A stretch of 64,000 nt of DNA from Hyparrhenia diplandra (GCA_015847255.1 JADLZK010011232.1:310001-374000); one strand, 5' to 3'. Counted from the first letter of the stretch, positions 12,224 through 24,384 are shown. Numbers and translations are program-made. Notes: generated by a model not told the origin, from the sequence alone.

Positions 12224-12372
12224 AGAGTATGTGTTAAGTTTTCACAAGCAACCCAACAAGGCACATGAAGACAATGCAAACCCAACAAATATATATGTAA
12301 TCACATAACTCTCTCCTCGATCCAGCTAAAAGGTGCACAACTATACATATGGTCGTCCTACATTTAAATGTA

Positions 12373-12487
12373 CTCCCCCTGCCCACTATTACAAAATAAC
12401 ATGTTAAAGATTTTAAAACGACCATTTTAGTTCCTTTTGCAAATGGCGGAGGCAAAAGAACACTATCCCATGGAATGACCGAGGGAG
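12373..12487. mobile_element. Stowaway-like MITE, 115 bp
   Basis: It begins CTCCCCCTGCCC after a TA and ends GACCGAGGGAG. The ends are imperfect inverted repeats of the Tc1/mariner-derived Stowaway type. The right-hand TA is mutated to AA. It lies about 150 bp upstream of the DUF4220 gene. Confidence 0.55.
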
Positions 12488-12672
12488 AAAACTGAATATC
12501 TTTTTTCTTAAATAAAGAAAACAGAATATCATCAGATAACACCAATATGTTATTCTCATGGAATGTCTCAACTATACTGATAAGACTTTATTATTTAGTA
12601 AATTCTAAATATATAAATATGTCTTATATAGCAAAGACACTTTGGAATTCTTGAAATTCAATAAACTCAAAC

Positions 12673-13260
12673 TTTTTTTTTTTGAGACCGGGGTATAGCC
12701 TGTTTTTCATTAAGAAGAAAGAATGATCAATAGACCTACACATAGACGATACAAAGGATTCGCAAGTAATCAAGTATTACCAACAAAACCCGGAAACAAA
12801 GATGAAGAGCAAGAAACATGAGGGGCGAGGGACCCTCCACCTAACAACCCTGCTAGCTGCACCTAATACAAAAGAAAACTCCACATCTAGGTAGCCATTA
12901 GTGAACGGAACCGTAGACGATAGATAAGCAGCGGCAAAGCATCTGCTAGCACTCAAACACAATCCATCCGTCTAGACCAACCTCGGCAAAGAAAAGCATC
13001 CGCGGGAAAGACGATGACCACAACGGCGGCAAAGCATCCGCCTGAGATGACCGCGACCTCGGCGGCACGTTGAAACCGGAAACGTAGGCTTGTAACGACC
13101 GTGACCTCAGCAGCACGCGTATACTGGAAACACAGGCTCATAACGACGCGACCTCGGTAGCACGCGCAGACTAAAAAAAAACGCGAGCTTGTAGAAGAAC
13201 ACCGCAGCAAAGCATCCGCCCGAACCAACGACAAATGACCAAACCAACTAAACATACCCA
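12673..13260 (-). mobile_element. Retroposon-like insertion with poly-T head
   Basis: A poly-T tract (12673-12683) is followed by TGAGACCGGGGTATAGCC and TTTTCATTAAG. A related poly-T plus TTTGAGACCACCCC...TTATTAAG sequence sits at 14286-14335. Two such heads suggest the 3' ends of minus-strand retroposons (SINE or LINE tails). The body contains a 48-bp tandem repeat. The right border and target duplication were not found. Confidence 0.35.
13053..13195. repeat. Three-copy tandem repeat, 47-48-bp unit
   Basis: GCGACCTCGG at 13053, GTGACCTCAG at 13101 and GCGACCTCGG at 13148 start three diverged copies, each with a GCACG, an A-rich centre and a (T/A)AACGAC or equivalent end. Confidence 0.7.
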
Positions 13261-13493
13261 GGTGAGGAGTACTGTGAAGCTAAAAAAAGGTACAGCAAGA
13301 CGACCCGAACGAGCGAGACGACTTGAACGACCAAGCAGAAGCGGACTGTAGTAGTGCTTGCCTTCAAGAAGGGGATCGACGTCCGCGAACGCCGACAACA
13401 CTATAGAGAGCACCAAAGCCTTTCGACCCCAACCTGCAGGACGACCTGAAGCTCCTTGACGACGGCTCCATGAAGGCCAAGTATTCAATTCAG

Positions 13494-13614
13494 GCGACCC
13501 CCAGCTGAAGGGTCTCATTAGCTTAGTTGAAGCACAAGCATAGTTCTTAAGGCATTGAGGCGACCCCAGCGCCCGGCAAAATGCTCACTTTTACGCCTTA
13601 AGAACTATGATCAC
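13494..13614. mobile_element. 121-bp insertion with 15-bp direct repeats and an internal hairpin
   Basis: The 15-mer AAGTATTCAATTCAG occurs at 13479-13493 and again at 13615-13629. Between them lie a 15-bp perfect inverted repeat (CATAGTTCTTAAGGC at 13539-13553 and its complement at 13595-13609) and two copies of AGGCGACCCC. No family is recognised. The direct repeats look like a retroposition-type target duplication or a template-switch product. Confidence 0.45.
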
Positions 13615-13629
13615 AAGTATTCAATTCAG

Positions 13630-15410
13630 ATTTGTGAAACTAGGTGTTCATCACCACTTTTAAAAAGCGTTAAAATACGATGGGATATCTTTTATGTATG
13701 CTTGTATAGAGAGTTAACTACACATGCAACATTTCCCTCATATTAAAAACAAAATCTAACACAATGGCCTGAGTATGCTATAGAGTGGTATTTATATAGA
13801 CTTATTAAAAGCAAGAAATAGGCATGTTGTTTACCTGTTTTTCCCTATCAGATTGCCCCCGCCAATTTCCTCCCCATTTATCTTTAGTGGCCTCATTTCA
13901 TTCACGGGATACGCAAGCTAGCACAACAAACACAGGATGTTGACATATTGTTTTGCTGCTGCACGCGTATTTAAATATGTGGCTGTGTGATGGAGTCAAC
14001 TTCAAGTTTGTACTTTCCGTTACACTTACACAGGATATATGCTTTGCTTCGACAGAGAGCGAGAGTGCTCTTTTTTTTTTCTTTTTTCTTTTTTTTTTTA
14101 TGACAGAGCAAGAGTGCTCATATGTCTGCAAGCAAGCAAAGCAGCAACATGCTTTTCTTCGATAGAGAGCAAGTGTTCACATAAGCAAAGCATAAAAGGC
14201 AACAGAAGTATCTAAAACCAGATGGTTCATATATCTGGTGAGAATATAATCTTTTATCTCTGTGTGTAAACTATGATCCTACCACTTTTTTTTTTTTTTT
14301 TTTGAGACCACCCCGTTACGTGTTTTTTTATTAAGCAGAATAAAGTTCAAACAACAAGACGCCACAGTAACCAATCATCGATTATTGCAATTGCACCTCC
14401 TATTCGGTTACCATCTTAAACAGTAATATTTCAATCAGTTCTGATATCATCTGTGTTAGCGAGCTGACGCCGCTCATATTTTACTCATAAATTTGTTAGT
14501 ACCTCCATCAAATGTCTGTCGTTAATTAAATTGCTTTATGGCTACAGGTAATTAAATGTATATAGCTCGCCATTGCGTCAAGAAAATCTACCGTCATAAG
14601 GTATGCTCCTGTCACAACACTCTTTGGTATTCCAGAATTTTCTTCATGCACACCTTATGTGTCGAGAACATATGTGTGGATTCTACTGGTTTTTCTTCAT
14701 GCAACATGAAAGATAATTGGCCTGGTTCAGTGTTTAGGCTGTAGTGAAACCTAAAACCTGAGAAATACAAGATTGAAACCTATGAAGCGTTTTACTTGTA
14801 TGTTCCTGCTTATTTGAGTACTCAACCTATTTTGATTGCTTGCGATGGCTTCTAATATTATGCTAAAGCCATTTTTGGTCAGCTGGGTATTCTTTTGGGA
14901 ACGACATGTTTGTCTTCTGTGCTTACTTATTTGGTCTGATTATTTTTCCAGTGTGCTCCGATGTTGATTTCTGGGTTTTGTGGATGGCTCAGAAGTTTTG
15001 TAAATGAGACTAGCTTTATCTCAGAATGAAATGTGTAGTTCTTCTGTTTGGATTCTTGTGATGTGTCATTATGCCCCTAATAATTTAGGTTGTAACTGAT
15101 GCTCCTATGTTCTGTCAGGTTTCAAGGATAGCTTCTATATAGCAAATTTCGTGCAACAATTGAGGAGGTTTTCTTTGTTAAGCTTTTTTTTATCTCAACA
15201 TGGATGGGGTATGCTCACACGAAAGTCTGTAAATAAGTAGTCTGGCTCTAATGGCTTTCATGAAGAGGCTGCTTCAAATAACGAGCAGGACATTTTTGAA
15301 GGGAAACATGAGGAGCAAAGCGCTCCTACTGTGCTTTTATTACTTGAACTAAAAAGTAGCCATACAAACTTCTCAAGACACAAAAAAGGAAACGAAAAAA
15401 ACTAAAAGAA
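13630..15410. other. Noncoding stretch with a poly-T retroposon tail
   Basis: No gene is supported. At 14286-14303 is a T18 tract followed by TTTGAGACCACCCC, like the head at 12673. Three diverged copies of a GACAGAGAGCGAGAGTGCTC-like word lie at about 14049, 14102 and 14160. The segment 14550-15300 has no ORF of interest and may be the 3' flank of the LINE remnant to its right. Confidence 0.35.
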
Positions 15411-17130
15411 TTACACAAAGTCTTGGTTCCATTGTTGAATCCTTGGACTGTAGGAAGCTTTTGCTCTTAGGATAACTAAGGCAAACTCAGATTTGAACAA
15501 TTCTTTGCAGCAACGAATGGAAGCATGAATCCCTTTGAAGATCAGATCATTACGGAGCATCCAGATAGACCAGCACATAGTTACAATAACTTCCATGAAG
15601 AAAGGCACCTGCAATTGTATTTTGAAGGCTTCAATAATCTCCTCTGTGATCGAGCTTCTAGGCACAAGAAGGCCCAGGCAATTCCAACAAGCCAAAGCAA
15701 GGGGACAATCAAAGAACAGATGCCAGAGAGACTCTTGAGAGCTCTAAACACAGTGGGCACAACTATAATCTGGCAACCACATATTTTTCCTTTGCAGGAG
15801 CCGTCGAGTGTTGAGTCTGTCTTTGAGTAGGAGCCGGAAGAAAATTTTTCTCTTTTTTTTGGCAGGAAGATTTCAAAAGCCATTTGTAACAGATATGAAC
15901 CTGGTGATCCCCAATGAAATGTTTGTAGGCCAACTTTGAATGGAAAGAATTAGTACCCCAAATGTAACCCCATTGATCTGCATTGTGCTCCAAAGTAGTG
16001 TTCTGAACATGATCATTGAAAATTTGAAACTTCTTTGGAAAGCTTGTACTGGCGGGGGAAGGTGAAAGAGTGAGGATGAGTCATTTGTTGCAATGACGGT
16101 GGCCACCGAAGCATTTGGATCCTTCACAAAAGAGAATAAATGTGGGTCTTGATGACTAAAATTTTGGTTGTGCCAATTATCCAACCAGAACAAGCAGCTT
16201 TTCCCCATCTTTAACGGTCACCATACTGATGATCTTGTACTTGGGCAAAAGCTTGAGAATATCACGCCACCAAAAGGATCCCCTGAAATGTGCAGAGAAG
16301 GAGAGTAGCTTTCCATTACCATAGTACTTGTCCCAGACCATCTGCACCCAAGGCACATCCAGCTTGTTAAAAAAATTTATGCAAATACTTCAGGAGAAGG
16401 CACTCATTTTGTGTCTGCAGGTCCAAAACACCTAAGCCTCCTTGATCAATTGGGACACTTACCATTGGCCATGCTGCCTTTGAGGGCTTCTTACTGTTCA
16501 AGTCTGAACCTCTCCAAATACAATGACGTCTGTATTTATCAACTTGCTTTTTTATGGTTTTGGGTATATTGAAAGTACACATGGCAAACATTGGGAAGGA
16601 TGTAAAAACTGCATTAGCAAGCTCCAACCTCCATGCTTCAGTGAGAAAATTTGCAATGCTGCCTAATCTCCTTTCACATTTAGAGACTAAAGGCCAAGTC
16701 AGCCACAGAAGGCTTCTAGATGCTTAGAGGTAAACCAAGATAGGTAATAGGTAAAGTTGCTTTCTGACACCCAAATATTTGGGCCAAATCCTGAAGCTTA
16801 CCTTCATCAATATTAATAGGGATCATGCTTGACTTATCATAATTGACTCTAAGACCAGTGGATTCACCAAAGGAGAAGAGCAACTCTTTAAGAAAATGTA
16901 CCTGGTCACCATCCGCTTGCATGAAGATCAAGGTGTCATCCGCATATTGCAACACAGTGGAAATCACTGTCATGAGGCAGAGGGATTGGCGGTGTAGGTC
17001 ATTTGAATTGCAGGCAAAATTCAACAATGTGAAAAAAAAATCTGCAGCTAGCACAAATAGAAGTGGAGAAAGAGGATCTCCCTCTCACTCCTCTTTTATA
17101 GTGAAAGACCTTCCCCTGGCACCCCATTAA
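15411..17130 (-). pseudogene. L1-type LINE remnant: reverse transcriptase to zf-RVT
   Basis: On the minus strand the order is DPLSP-like and LAADF (about 17050), YADDTLIFM (about 16940), STGLRVNYDKSSM, TYLGLPLS (about 16720) and FPMFAMCTFNIP (about 16580). Then come WRGSDLNSKKP, GGLGVLDLQTQNECLLLKYLHKF (about 16400), CLFWLDNWH (about 16190) and a zf-RVT-type tail with W.IWMLRNDLIFKG (about 15540). This is the reverse-transcriptase and C-terminal zinc-finger order of plant L1-clade elements. It is split into at least five frames and lacks the endonuclease, so it is a 5'-truncated dead copy. It is longer and better preserved than the fragments at 8160-9475. Confidence 0.85.
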
Positions 17131-18120
17131 GAAGCACTAAAGATGTTCCTGAATTGGACATTGTGATATTTTGTGTTTAGGGTTTTATAAATATCATTGT
17201 TCACAAGTAATAGAGCTTCTATTGTGTAGGTGATTAATAATTAAATGCTTTGGTAATTTGTGACAATTATTCCTGATTGAGCTGAGAAGGAACATATGAT
17301 GAAATCTTTCTTCCAATTAATAAAATAGATCTTTTTGTTCCAAAATTTGAAATACAGGTAACACTTTTGCTGATCAAGAATAGCCCAGTAGAATCAGACA
17401 GTTTTTCCTTTCGCATTTTGTTGTTACAAAAATCAAAATATAGGCCTTAGTGGTTATTATGTTAGATTTGTTTTCTCATTTAACCTTTGCTAATAGACCT
17501 GCATTCTCAATCATGTATGCATTGTCCTTTGTTTACTGTCCCCCAGGTTCCTGGGCCTGAGGAAAATAGATGGGATGGGTTCAGATAATTTCTGAGATTG
17601 CATTGTTTTTGTGACTCCTTGTGAACTAGAAGCTGGATCTAGGCATTGTCATTGACAAACCATGGAGCTCAAACCCTCGTGCTTCTTTCGTTGCTATTTG
17701 TTCTAGAGGATGAGCCATTTTACAGGAGGTGTACTATCTGTGGCAAAATATTCTCTGTCCTTCAATTTTGGTATACTATAAATGTTGCAAATGTTGCCGT
17801 GGTTAAACTTGTGGCACATTTGACACTAGAAGGATGTTCTGTGATGCCTGCATGCATTAAACATTGAAAACCAATGGTGATAATTTGGTAAGGAAGACCA
17901 AGATGTTACAGTTTTCTCCTTAGATTTCATATATTGCCAAGGATGGATTTCATATATTGCTAAGGATAGGATGACTGTATGAAGCTCTGCTTCGTCCAAG
18001 CTGCATGTCTCATGGATGTTCAGTGAAATGGCACGTCCATCATTTTAAGGTCGATGTTTTATTTTTTAATATTGTTATTTTTATTATGTGATCTATGAAT
18101 GTTAATATAAAAATTTTATT
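17131..18120. other. Noncoding, probably Helitron interior
   Basis: AT-rich sequence with no convincing ORF. Near 17940 a short GGATTTCATATATTGC(C/T)AAGGAT word is repeated directly. Because it abuts a Helitron-like 3' end at 18151 it may be interior DNA of that element, but no 5' end (TC with its typical motif) was found. Confidence 0.3.
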
Positions 18121-18151
18121 ATCCGGGAGCAACGCACGGGCACGATACTAG
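18121..18151 (+). mobile_element. Helitron-like 3' terminus
   Basis: The sequence CGGGAGCAACGCACGGGCAC followed by GATACTAG resembles the common grass Helitron end, where a short hairpin around AGCAACGCACGGG precedes the terminal CTAG. The base after CTAG is T, as expected for insertion between A and T. The stem is degraded on its left side. Orientation is plus, so the element would extend to the left. Confidence 0.55.
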
Positions 18152-19330
18152 TAGAGGGAAAGGAAAGAGAGTGCTGGGCATCCAATTTGTAATCACACAA
18201 TTGAAACTCGCTATAATCCTTCGTCGTCCCGAACTCATCTCTTCCCCGTTGCTTTGCTTTTCATCTAAACCTACCCCAAATTCTCCGATTCCCCTTCCCC
18301 ATTGCTAACATGTGGCCACCGCCCTCCCATGTGAAACGGGTCTGCCGGTTTCCTGCAGTCCCTCAGCTTGGATCGGTGTGCCAAAGCGATCCGTCGTCGA
18401 CACTGATAAACAGGATAGCATGCAAGGCAAAGCAAGGAGTTAAATTAAATCCACTTGATCATGGCAATGGCAATGACAGCATGCATGCCTGTGGTGACAA
18501 TGGTAGACTTGATCATGCCTGTGGTCGAGACGTGTGGGCACAGGCCATGGGTGTCCCCGACATGAACTCGTACCAGTCGCGCACTGCCACCAAGATGGTC
18601 ACTCCGGGTGCGGCGATGTCACGCTATCGTTGGCTCAAAAACAAAGCCTCCGGGTGCGGCGATGTCACGCTATCGTTGGCTCAAAAACAAAGCATTCTTC
18701 AGTCGTCAGAACTGCAGCTTATGCTTATTACATAAATATTCACCAATTGTGCTGACATCTATATGCAATGACATTCTTTCACCTTGAGTATGGCAGGAAA
18801 CTCAGCGCTGGGTCCTATCCTATGGACGAGAACGAGTCGATCCTCGGTGACAGCACCTTGTTGCCGACCATGATCGTCGCCTGCGAAATCCTCACCACCG
18901 GCGTCCGGCATGCCATGGCACGTTCGACACCTGAGAGTCATACATTCGAGATCTGCTTGACATTGACAGCTGATGGCCGCTTGTACGTGCGTGCAGAGAG
19001 TCAAAACTAGCTCGCTTGCTCTCAACTTGTATTGATCATATAAATAGCCATCCGGTTTGCGATGTCGAATTCGACGAGCACGCAGGGCATGATGCCATTG
19101 CAGCTGTCCGCAGAGCTGTCTGCGGTGTCAAGCACGTTTGAAGAGTAGCCCGCGAAGAAAAGCGTCCCTTGCTGCCGACCTTCTTCACGGTTGCTGATAG
19201 CGCTGAAGAAGCCTTTCATTGGAGGATTGATGTTCACGTCCTACGCACAGCACCACCTTTGCCCGTGGCGTTGACGGACGCAAGCGAGGCATTGCTGCCT
19301 TTGTGCATTGCATGCGCACCCATTTATATA
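18152..19330. other. Intergenic, ORFs without recognised similarity
   Basis: Plus-strand open frames at 18310-18735 and 18768-19010 and minus frames at 18759-19237 overlap each other. None shows a known domain. The first contains a 46-bp tandem duplication that shifts its own frame, which argues against coding. It may be decayed gene sequence, since GC content is higher than in the flanks. Confidence 0.3.
18603..18694. repeat. Perfect two-copy tandem repeat, 46-bp unit
   Basis: TCCGGGTGCGGCGATGTCAC begins at 18603 and at 18649, and the copies are identical through CAAAGC. A 46-bp period is not a multiple of three, so the second copy is read in another frame (compare RYRWLKNKA with DVTLSLAQKQ). 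Confidence 0.9.
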
Positions 19331-19465
19331 GTTTTTTTTTTCCAAATTATAAGACGCTTTGACTTTTTTTTAGTACATCGAATTTGCTATGTATCTAGTT
19401 ATGTCAACCTACATAGTCAACCCAATGCACTAAAAGAAGTCAAAAGCGACTTATAATTTGGAACG
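19331..19465. mobile_element. Stowaway-like MITE
   Basis: The left end (TCCAAATTATAAGACGCTTT then GACTTTTT) and the right end (AAAAGTCAAAAGCGACTTATA then ATTTGGAACG, shown here in two parts: AAAAGTCAAAAGCGACTTAT and AATTTGGAACG) are inverted repeats of about 30 bp around a roughly 70-bp centre. This is the common grass Tc1/mariner MITE type. The outermost CTCCCTC-like bases are missing on the left, where there is a T run. Confidence 0.65.
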
Positions 19466-20027
19466 TAAGTACTGAGGAGGCGTAACTCCCAAATAATACT
19501 GAATGATGCATTTTCCTCCCAATAATGAGATATTAAAATGAAGAGGAGGAGGCAGCAAAAAAATACAATCGTGTATAATAATAATAACTATGTGTTCTTT
19601 TCTCCATGCATGCCGTAAGGACAAAAATTCCACCTATGGAACCAAAGTCACTATGTGTCTATATCACCATATCTCGACAGCTTTGTGGTTATTTCCTGAT
19701 CCTGCAGGCAAGCCTCTCATCAGCTGGGATGAGATAAAAGTAACAAAAATAGCAGAGATCCTGTTTCAAGTAGCGGGGAATCATGTTATCATTTTTGATG
19801 AAAGGAATCATGTTATCGCTACATCGGTTTACTAGAAAAATGTACAACCAACTCAAAACTATAGATCTACAACATATGCAATTCATTTACCAGTGACGAT
19901 CTTGAGGGAGTTTCTTATACTAACGAAGAGATAGAGGATGATGTACTGACCTAAGTGTTCAGAGAAAAAAAAACGTTCAATGTCTGGCTTTGCAAGGATG
20001 TCACAAAGGTTTGACCAGCTTCGTTAG

Positions 20028-23000
20028 TTACTGTGCCTGTGAATTTTGCCGTGTAACGCATAGCCAGGTTCGGTCCTTCTCTAGCAAACCTTCCTCCGAG
20101 ACAGGGATATGCCATTGACCTTTATCAGATTCCTGAATTCCAAAGAGAAATGATGGAACAATCACAAATACCTCTCCACATAAATGACACAAGACTTGTG
20201 GACCTCAATAGAAACTTTGATATCTCAAAGCACCGTTTAACAAGACCTTTTATCATTCATAATGTTCATTTCAAGTGTCTTGCTATCCGAGTTCATATAG
20301 TCTATTGAGCTATAAGTTTATAACTCACTTAATCCATGGAACATATTCAAATACTAAAAATTAAGCACCTAAATTTTTCTTAGTTTTCAGTCTGTCAAAA
20401 GAATATTTGAATGGATCTATTCCACAACTGATATAATATTTCATCTTAAACTCGGACCTGAATTACAACTGAGTATGGAGGTGGCATCTGAAATGTGATG
20501 CAGCTGTCTTCAATAGTGAAGTGTACCTGTTAGTGAAAACAATACTGTGAATAAATTCTGCGGTGAAATGCAATGAGATATAGGCTTATTGAGCAAAGGG
20601 AAAGTCATTTCATGATACGTGTTTGTGTTAGTCAAACAATGATTCATGAATAACATAGTGCCTGCAAAATATTATGTGCTAGTGTGCTACTGCTCTGTCT
20701 ACTTTTGTCCTCAAAATCTCATGCTAATTGTACCTATTCTGTCAAACATATAGAACTAAGATATGATTTGATAGCTTTCTAATTTCTTAGTGGTGTATGA
20801 ATCCATGACACGTGGAAAATTCCTTCACGAAAATGATTTAGTTTGCCTAAAACATTAGTTTTTTATCCACACAAGATCAGCTCCAACAGTGTAAGACAAT
20901 GTTGTGGACCTTGTGGTACAATATAGTAAAGAAACTTCTCTTTTTGTAAAATACATGATCCCACCTGATGCCTTTCCTTCCACTTGGGGAAGAAATCCCT
21001 TTCCAAAATCTGAAACGTGTGGTCTCTCATTTCATCATTGGTAATGATCAAGCATTTGCATCTAATAGCAGCATACAGCCAGTACCTGAACTACATGGCC
21101 AACATATTATATACTGCAACAGGTCAGCATGCAATCAGGAATAATTTATGGACAGCGATAATAGGGCAAGCCTCGTGAGGATGGCAGCAAGTAGCTAAAA
21201 CCACTATGCAGGCACAACAATCGCGCAGATCATGAATATGTGTGATCTATCAAGTTGATAACAGATAATTTTTTTTTTTTTTATCTTATAGACACCTATA
21301 GAATTCAAAATTGAGTTCCTTTTTTTCCTGAAAAACATAAATTGATACTTTTGGAATCATTTTAGTAAATTCCACTGGGCCACGAACTTGTTTGATGGTA
21401 CCAAGAGGTTTGAACTGGTAATTCTAAACTGTACATTTTTGGTCACTGAACACATAAAAGCCTTCATCTAATATTAGTACTATGCTAGACTGAAATCTGA
21501 GGATGATCAATGATAAGACAAAGCAGGATTAAAGACTAAAAAGATATTAACTGGGATAGTGGGGATTACTTGTATATAGGTATAAACATGGCAGCAGTTT
21601 AAGAGTTGTTAGGTGATCTACTATTCTACTTGAACCAACAGAACAAATTGGTGACCTTAACCCAGTTTCATAAAATGATTAATTCAATATGCAGAGGGAT
21701 AGTTGCTGCAAAGATTCATCAAAATATTACCAATCATCGTTTGAGCCAGTAGGGGTTGCATATATTGAATTTGCTTGCTTCCACTTTTCTACCAACTTAT
21801 GATGACCAGGTTTTTCATGCGCTCTCCAGTGAGATGCTTGTTATGTAAAATTATCAAAGGCCATTTTCTTGACCTTTGCCTTATTGCATCAGCAACAGCA
21901 TTAACCTGTCCAGTTAAACAAGGATAACATTATCTAAAAAAGGTTAAACAAGGATAAGTGAAAAATAAGCATGCAGAAATTTTTCACAATTAGAAGAAAG
22001 AGGAGAAGTTAGGAATATAGAAGAAAGATAAAACACAATATACATGCCTTACTCAAAGAAAGGTGTCTGTGGCTAAACAGGCCAACATTGGCAGCATCCA
22101 CGACTGCCTCAAAAGGCCCATGCTTTTCAAGCCATTTCTGAACATGGAAAACAGGGCCCAAAAGTTAAACAGATGACTGACGAGAGTTGAAGGATAAAGG
22201 GGCTCCAAGAACCATATGAAATATCAAACAAAATGGACCTCAACTTCACACATTATAAGCACAAATATAACCTTGCATACATAAGCTATGAGCTAGTAAA
22301 AAGCCAAAATACTTATTTCTGATGCATGAAGTTTATAATTGAAGTCCTAACGAAATCATACTTATCAGGGATAGGGAAAATTACTTCAGATATGAAGGTA
22401 AGATAATAATTACTTCTCCATGATAGTAGCAGCAGCGCTTTGCTGATAAATTTGCTACAACAATGTAGAATTGAGACATTATAGATTATATGCAGATTTA
22501 ACATACTGGTGTCATTTTTTCATTTTATTATTGGATATCATTCTGGGCATATATAATTTACTCAAACCAATACATTCACTTTATTTTTCATCTAAGGCAT
22601 TCATACTGCAGTTGTCCCAATCAATGGTTTTGGAAACATTTAACATTATATAATTTGTTGTATTTGCAGAACTCATTTGACTCATTTGCAACCTGGTAAA
22701 CCAAAATATAAAAGATCGAGGTAGATAACCTGGAAGCTCTCAAAGTTCGAGTTTCTCTCTCTCTTGATAGCTAATTTTGCCACAAATGTGGCAAAATCTT
22801 CTGTTTCTTTTGGGTCAAGATCTATAATAGCAAGCTTTTCTCCACAAGCAAGGCAGACACCATTCTTGTTGATGTTTGAGCGTGTCACTGTCCATTTCCC
22901 CTCCCCAACCAACCAAACTCATGCCAACCCCCTCCATTATTCTCAATAGCCTTCGCTATAGCACCTGCATGCCACTTTCTCTTACCAACTTTAGATGCTG

Positions 23001-24384
23001 TTGGGCTCCGAAACCAAGTCTCAAACAATTCAGCTGTGGAAGGGGATACCTGTCTGACAGTAGTCCTAAACTTATGCAGCAAATAATATACCTTATCTCC
23101 GCGTCGGGCAACCACACTAGCCCTGAGAAGTGTCTCCAACTCAGCTTCTTCCAGTGTGATTCCAGATTCCAACATATGGGCTTCTACTTCAAATGCTTTT
23201 TCAACATTACCACTGTTGCAAAATGCTGTTAAAGCAGGACCATATGAGCGCAACTTTGGCTTTAAACCCAGGCCTTTCATCTGTTTCACAATCTCAAAGG
23301 CTGTGTCACTGTCACCCATGGACAACGCCATCCGTGCCTTTGCAGTGAGAGCAGCCTCACTCATTTGAACTCTCTCTTTCTCTGAGCACATTTTCTCAAA
23401 TATCTCAAATCCTCGTGCACATGCATACTCTCTGAGATCATCTCCTACTGGTATGCCAACTGTTTCTGCCTTCGAACCACCTGGAAGCAAACTAGCCTTG
23501 TTTTTCCCCGGATCTTGAACATGACCTTCAGATGCATTGTCTCCCTCTGAACCTCCCAAGTCTCCGCTGGGTAAAGGATCAAGTTTATGTGAAGGACCAA
23601 TACTGGCGATACCACTACCGGTATTACCACTTTTTGCTGGCTGCACAAAACCAAGAGAAGCTGAAGAACACAGGTAAAGGAGCACATTGTAGTGATGCTG
23701 CCCCAACTTGATCCCCTCCTCAACTGCGGAATCATACAGAGCGATCGCCCCCATCACATCACCTCTCTTGGAGCACATGTCCAGCTCAACTCTCAGCTTG
23801 CCCGCATGCTCACCACCCTTTGGTCTCTTCATTCTCTTACTCGTGTTTCTTCTTCCAGTACCCTCATCTCTTGAATTCCCCTCCTTTCCAGATTCTTTTG
23901 CCCGCATTCCAGTTCCATCCCTAGTCCAGCGCTTCCCCGCCCTGTGCCCTTCTGACCCCCAGCTCCGTGTGAGCCCTCGCCTCCAACTCTTCTCTTGTGA
24001 CTCCCCTTCCACGCGTTCTTGTAGCACAACCTTGTCCCCTTTCTTCCACGTCAATCTTGGCGCGCCACGGCTCCCTTCCCTCCACGACGGCATGTGTGTC
24101 TCCTGCGCCGTGGCGTCTCCTCGCACAGTTGATCCGTTTATGCCACGCGGTGCCCCGGCTGGGCCTGCTCTGCTTTCCTCCGTTCCTGGGGACCTGCTGC
24201 CTCTGCTGGGCATTACGTCGAGCAGATCACGGCCGTGGCATGACAGTGTAGGGAGATGGCAACGTGGAGTGACGACGGGTGGCGAGGAGGATGCAGAAAA
24301 GAAGAGGCAGCGGCGGTGGTAGATGGGGATAAAGCGCGTGGTGGAGGGAGAGGTAGGCCATGGCGGTGGCAGAGCTGCTGCCAT
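20028..24384 (-). CDS. PRORP: Proteinaceous RNase P (PRORP), organellar type, two frame breaks
   Basis: PRORP is the protein-only RNase P that removes the 5' leader of pre-tRNAs. Exons on the minus strand: 24384-22730, 22137-22048, 21905-21731, 21085-20965, 20526-20458 and 20132-20028 (TAA at 20030-20028). The N-terminus (MAAALPPPWP, then S- and R-rich) looks like an organelle transit peptide. PPR helices follow (CSKRGDVMGAIALYD; SYGPALTAFCNSGNVEKAF). Zinc-site residues are present as CLACG, WHIPV and WLCVTR. The NYN metallonuclease motifs VDAANVGL, GSNDDWYWLYAA and TNDEMRDH keep all catalytic Asp residues. Joins are in phase if one base is missing at each of two sites: the C-T-C run at 22898-22906 and the T5 run at 21811-21815. 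The 22048 donor is GC, not GT. Ser/Gly- and Arg-rich inserts lengthen the N-terminal half. Identity is near certain; intactness is not. Confidence 0.93.

Noticed and set aside
13040..13200. CRISPR-like repeat array
   Set aside because: Three diverged copies without spacers in a plant nuclear repeat; it is a minisatellite.
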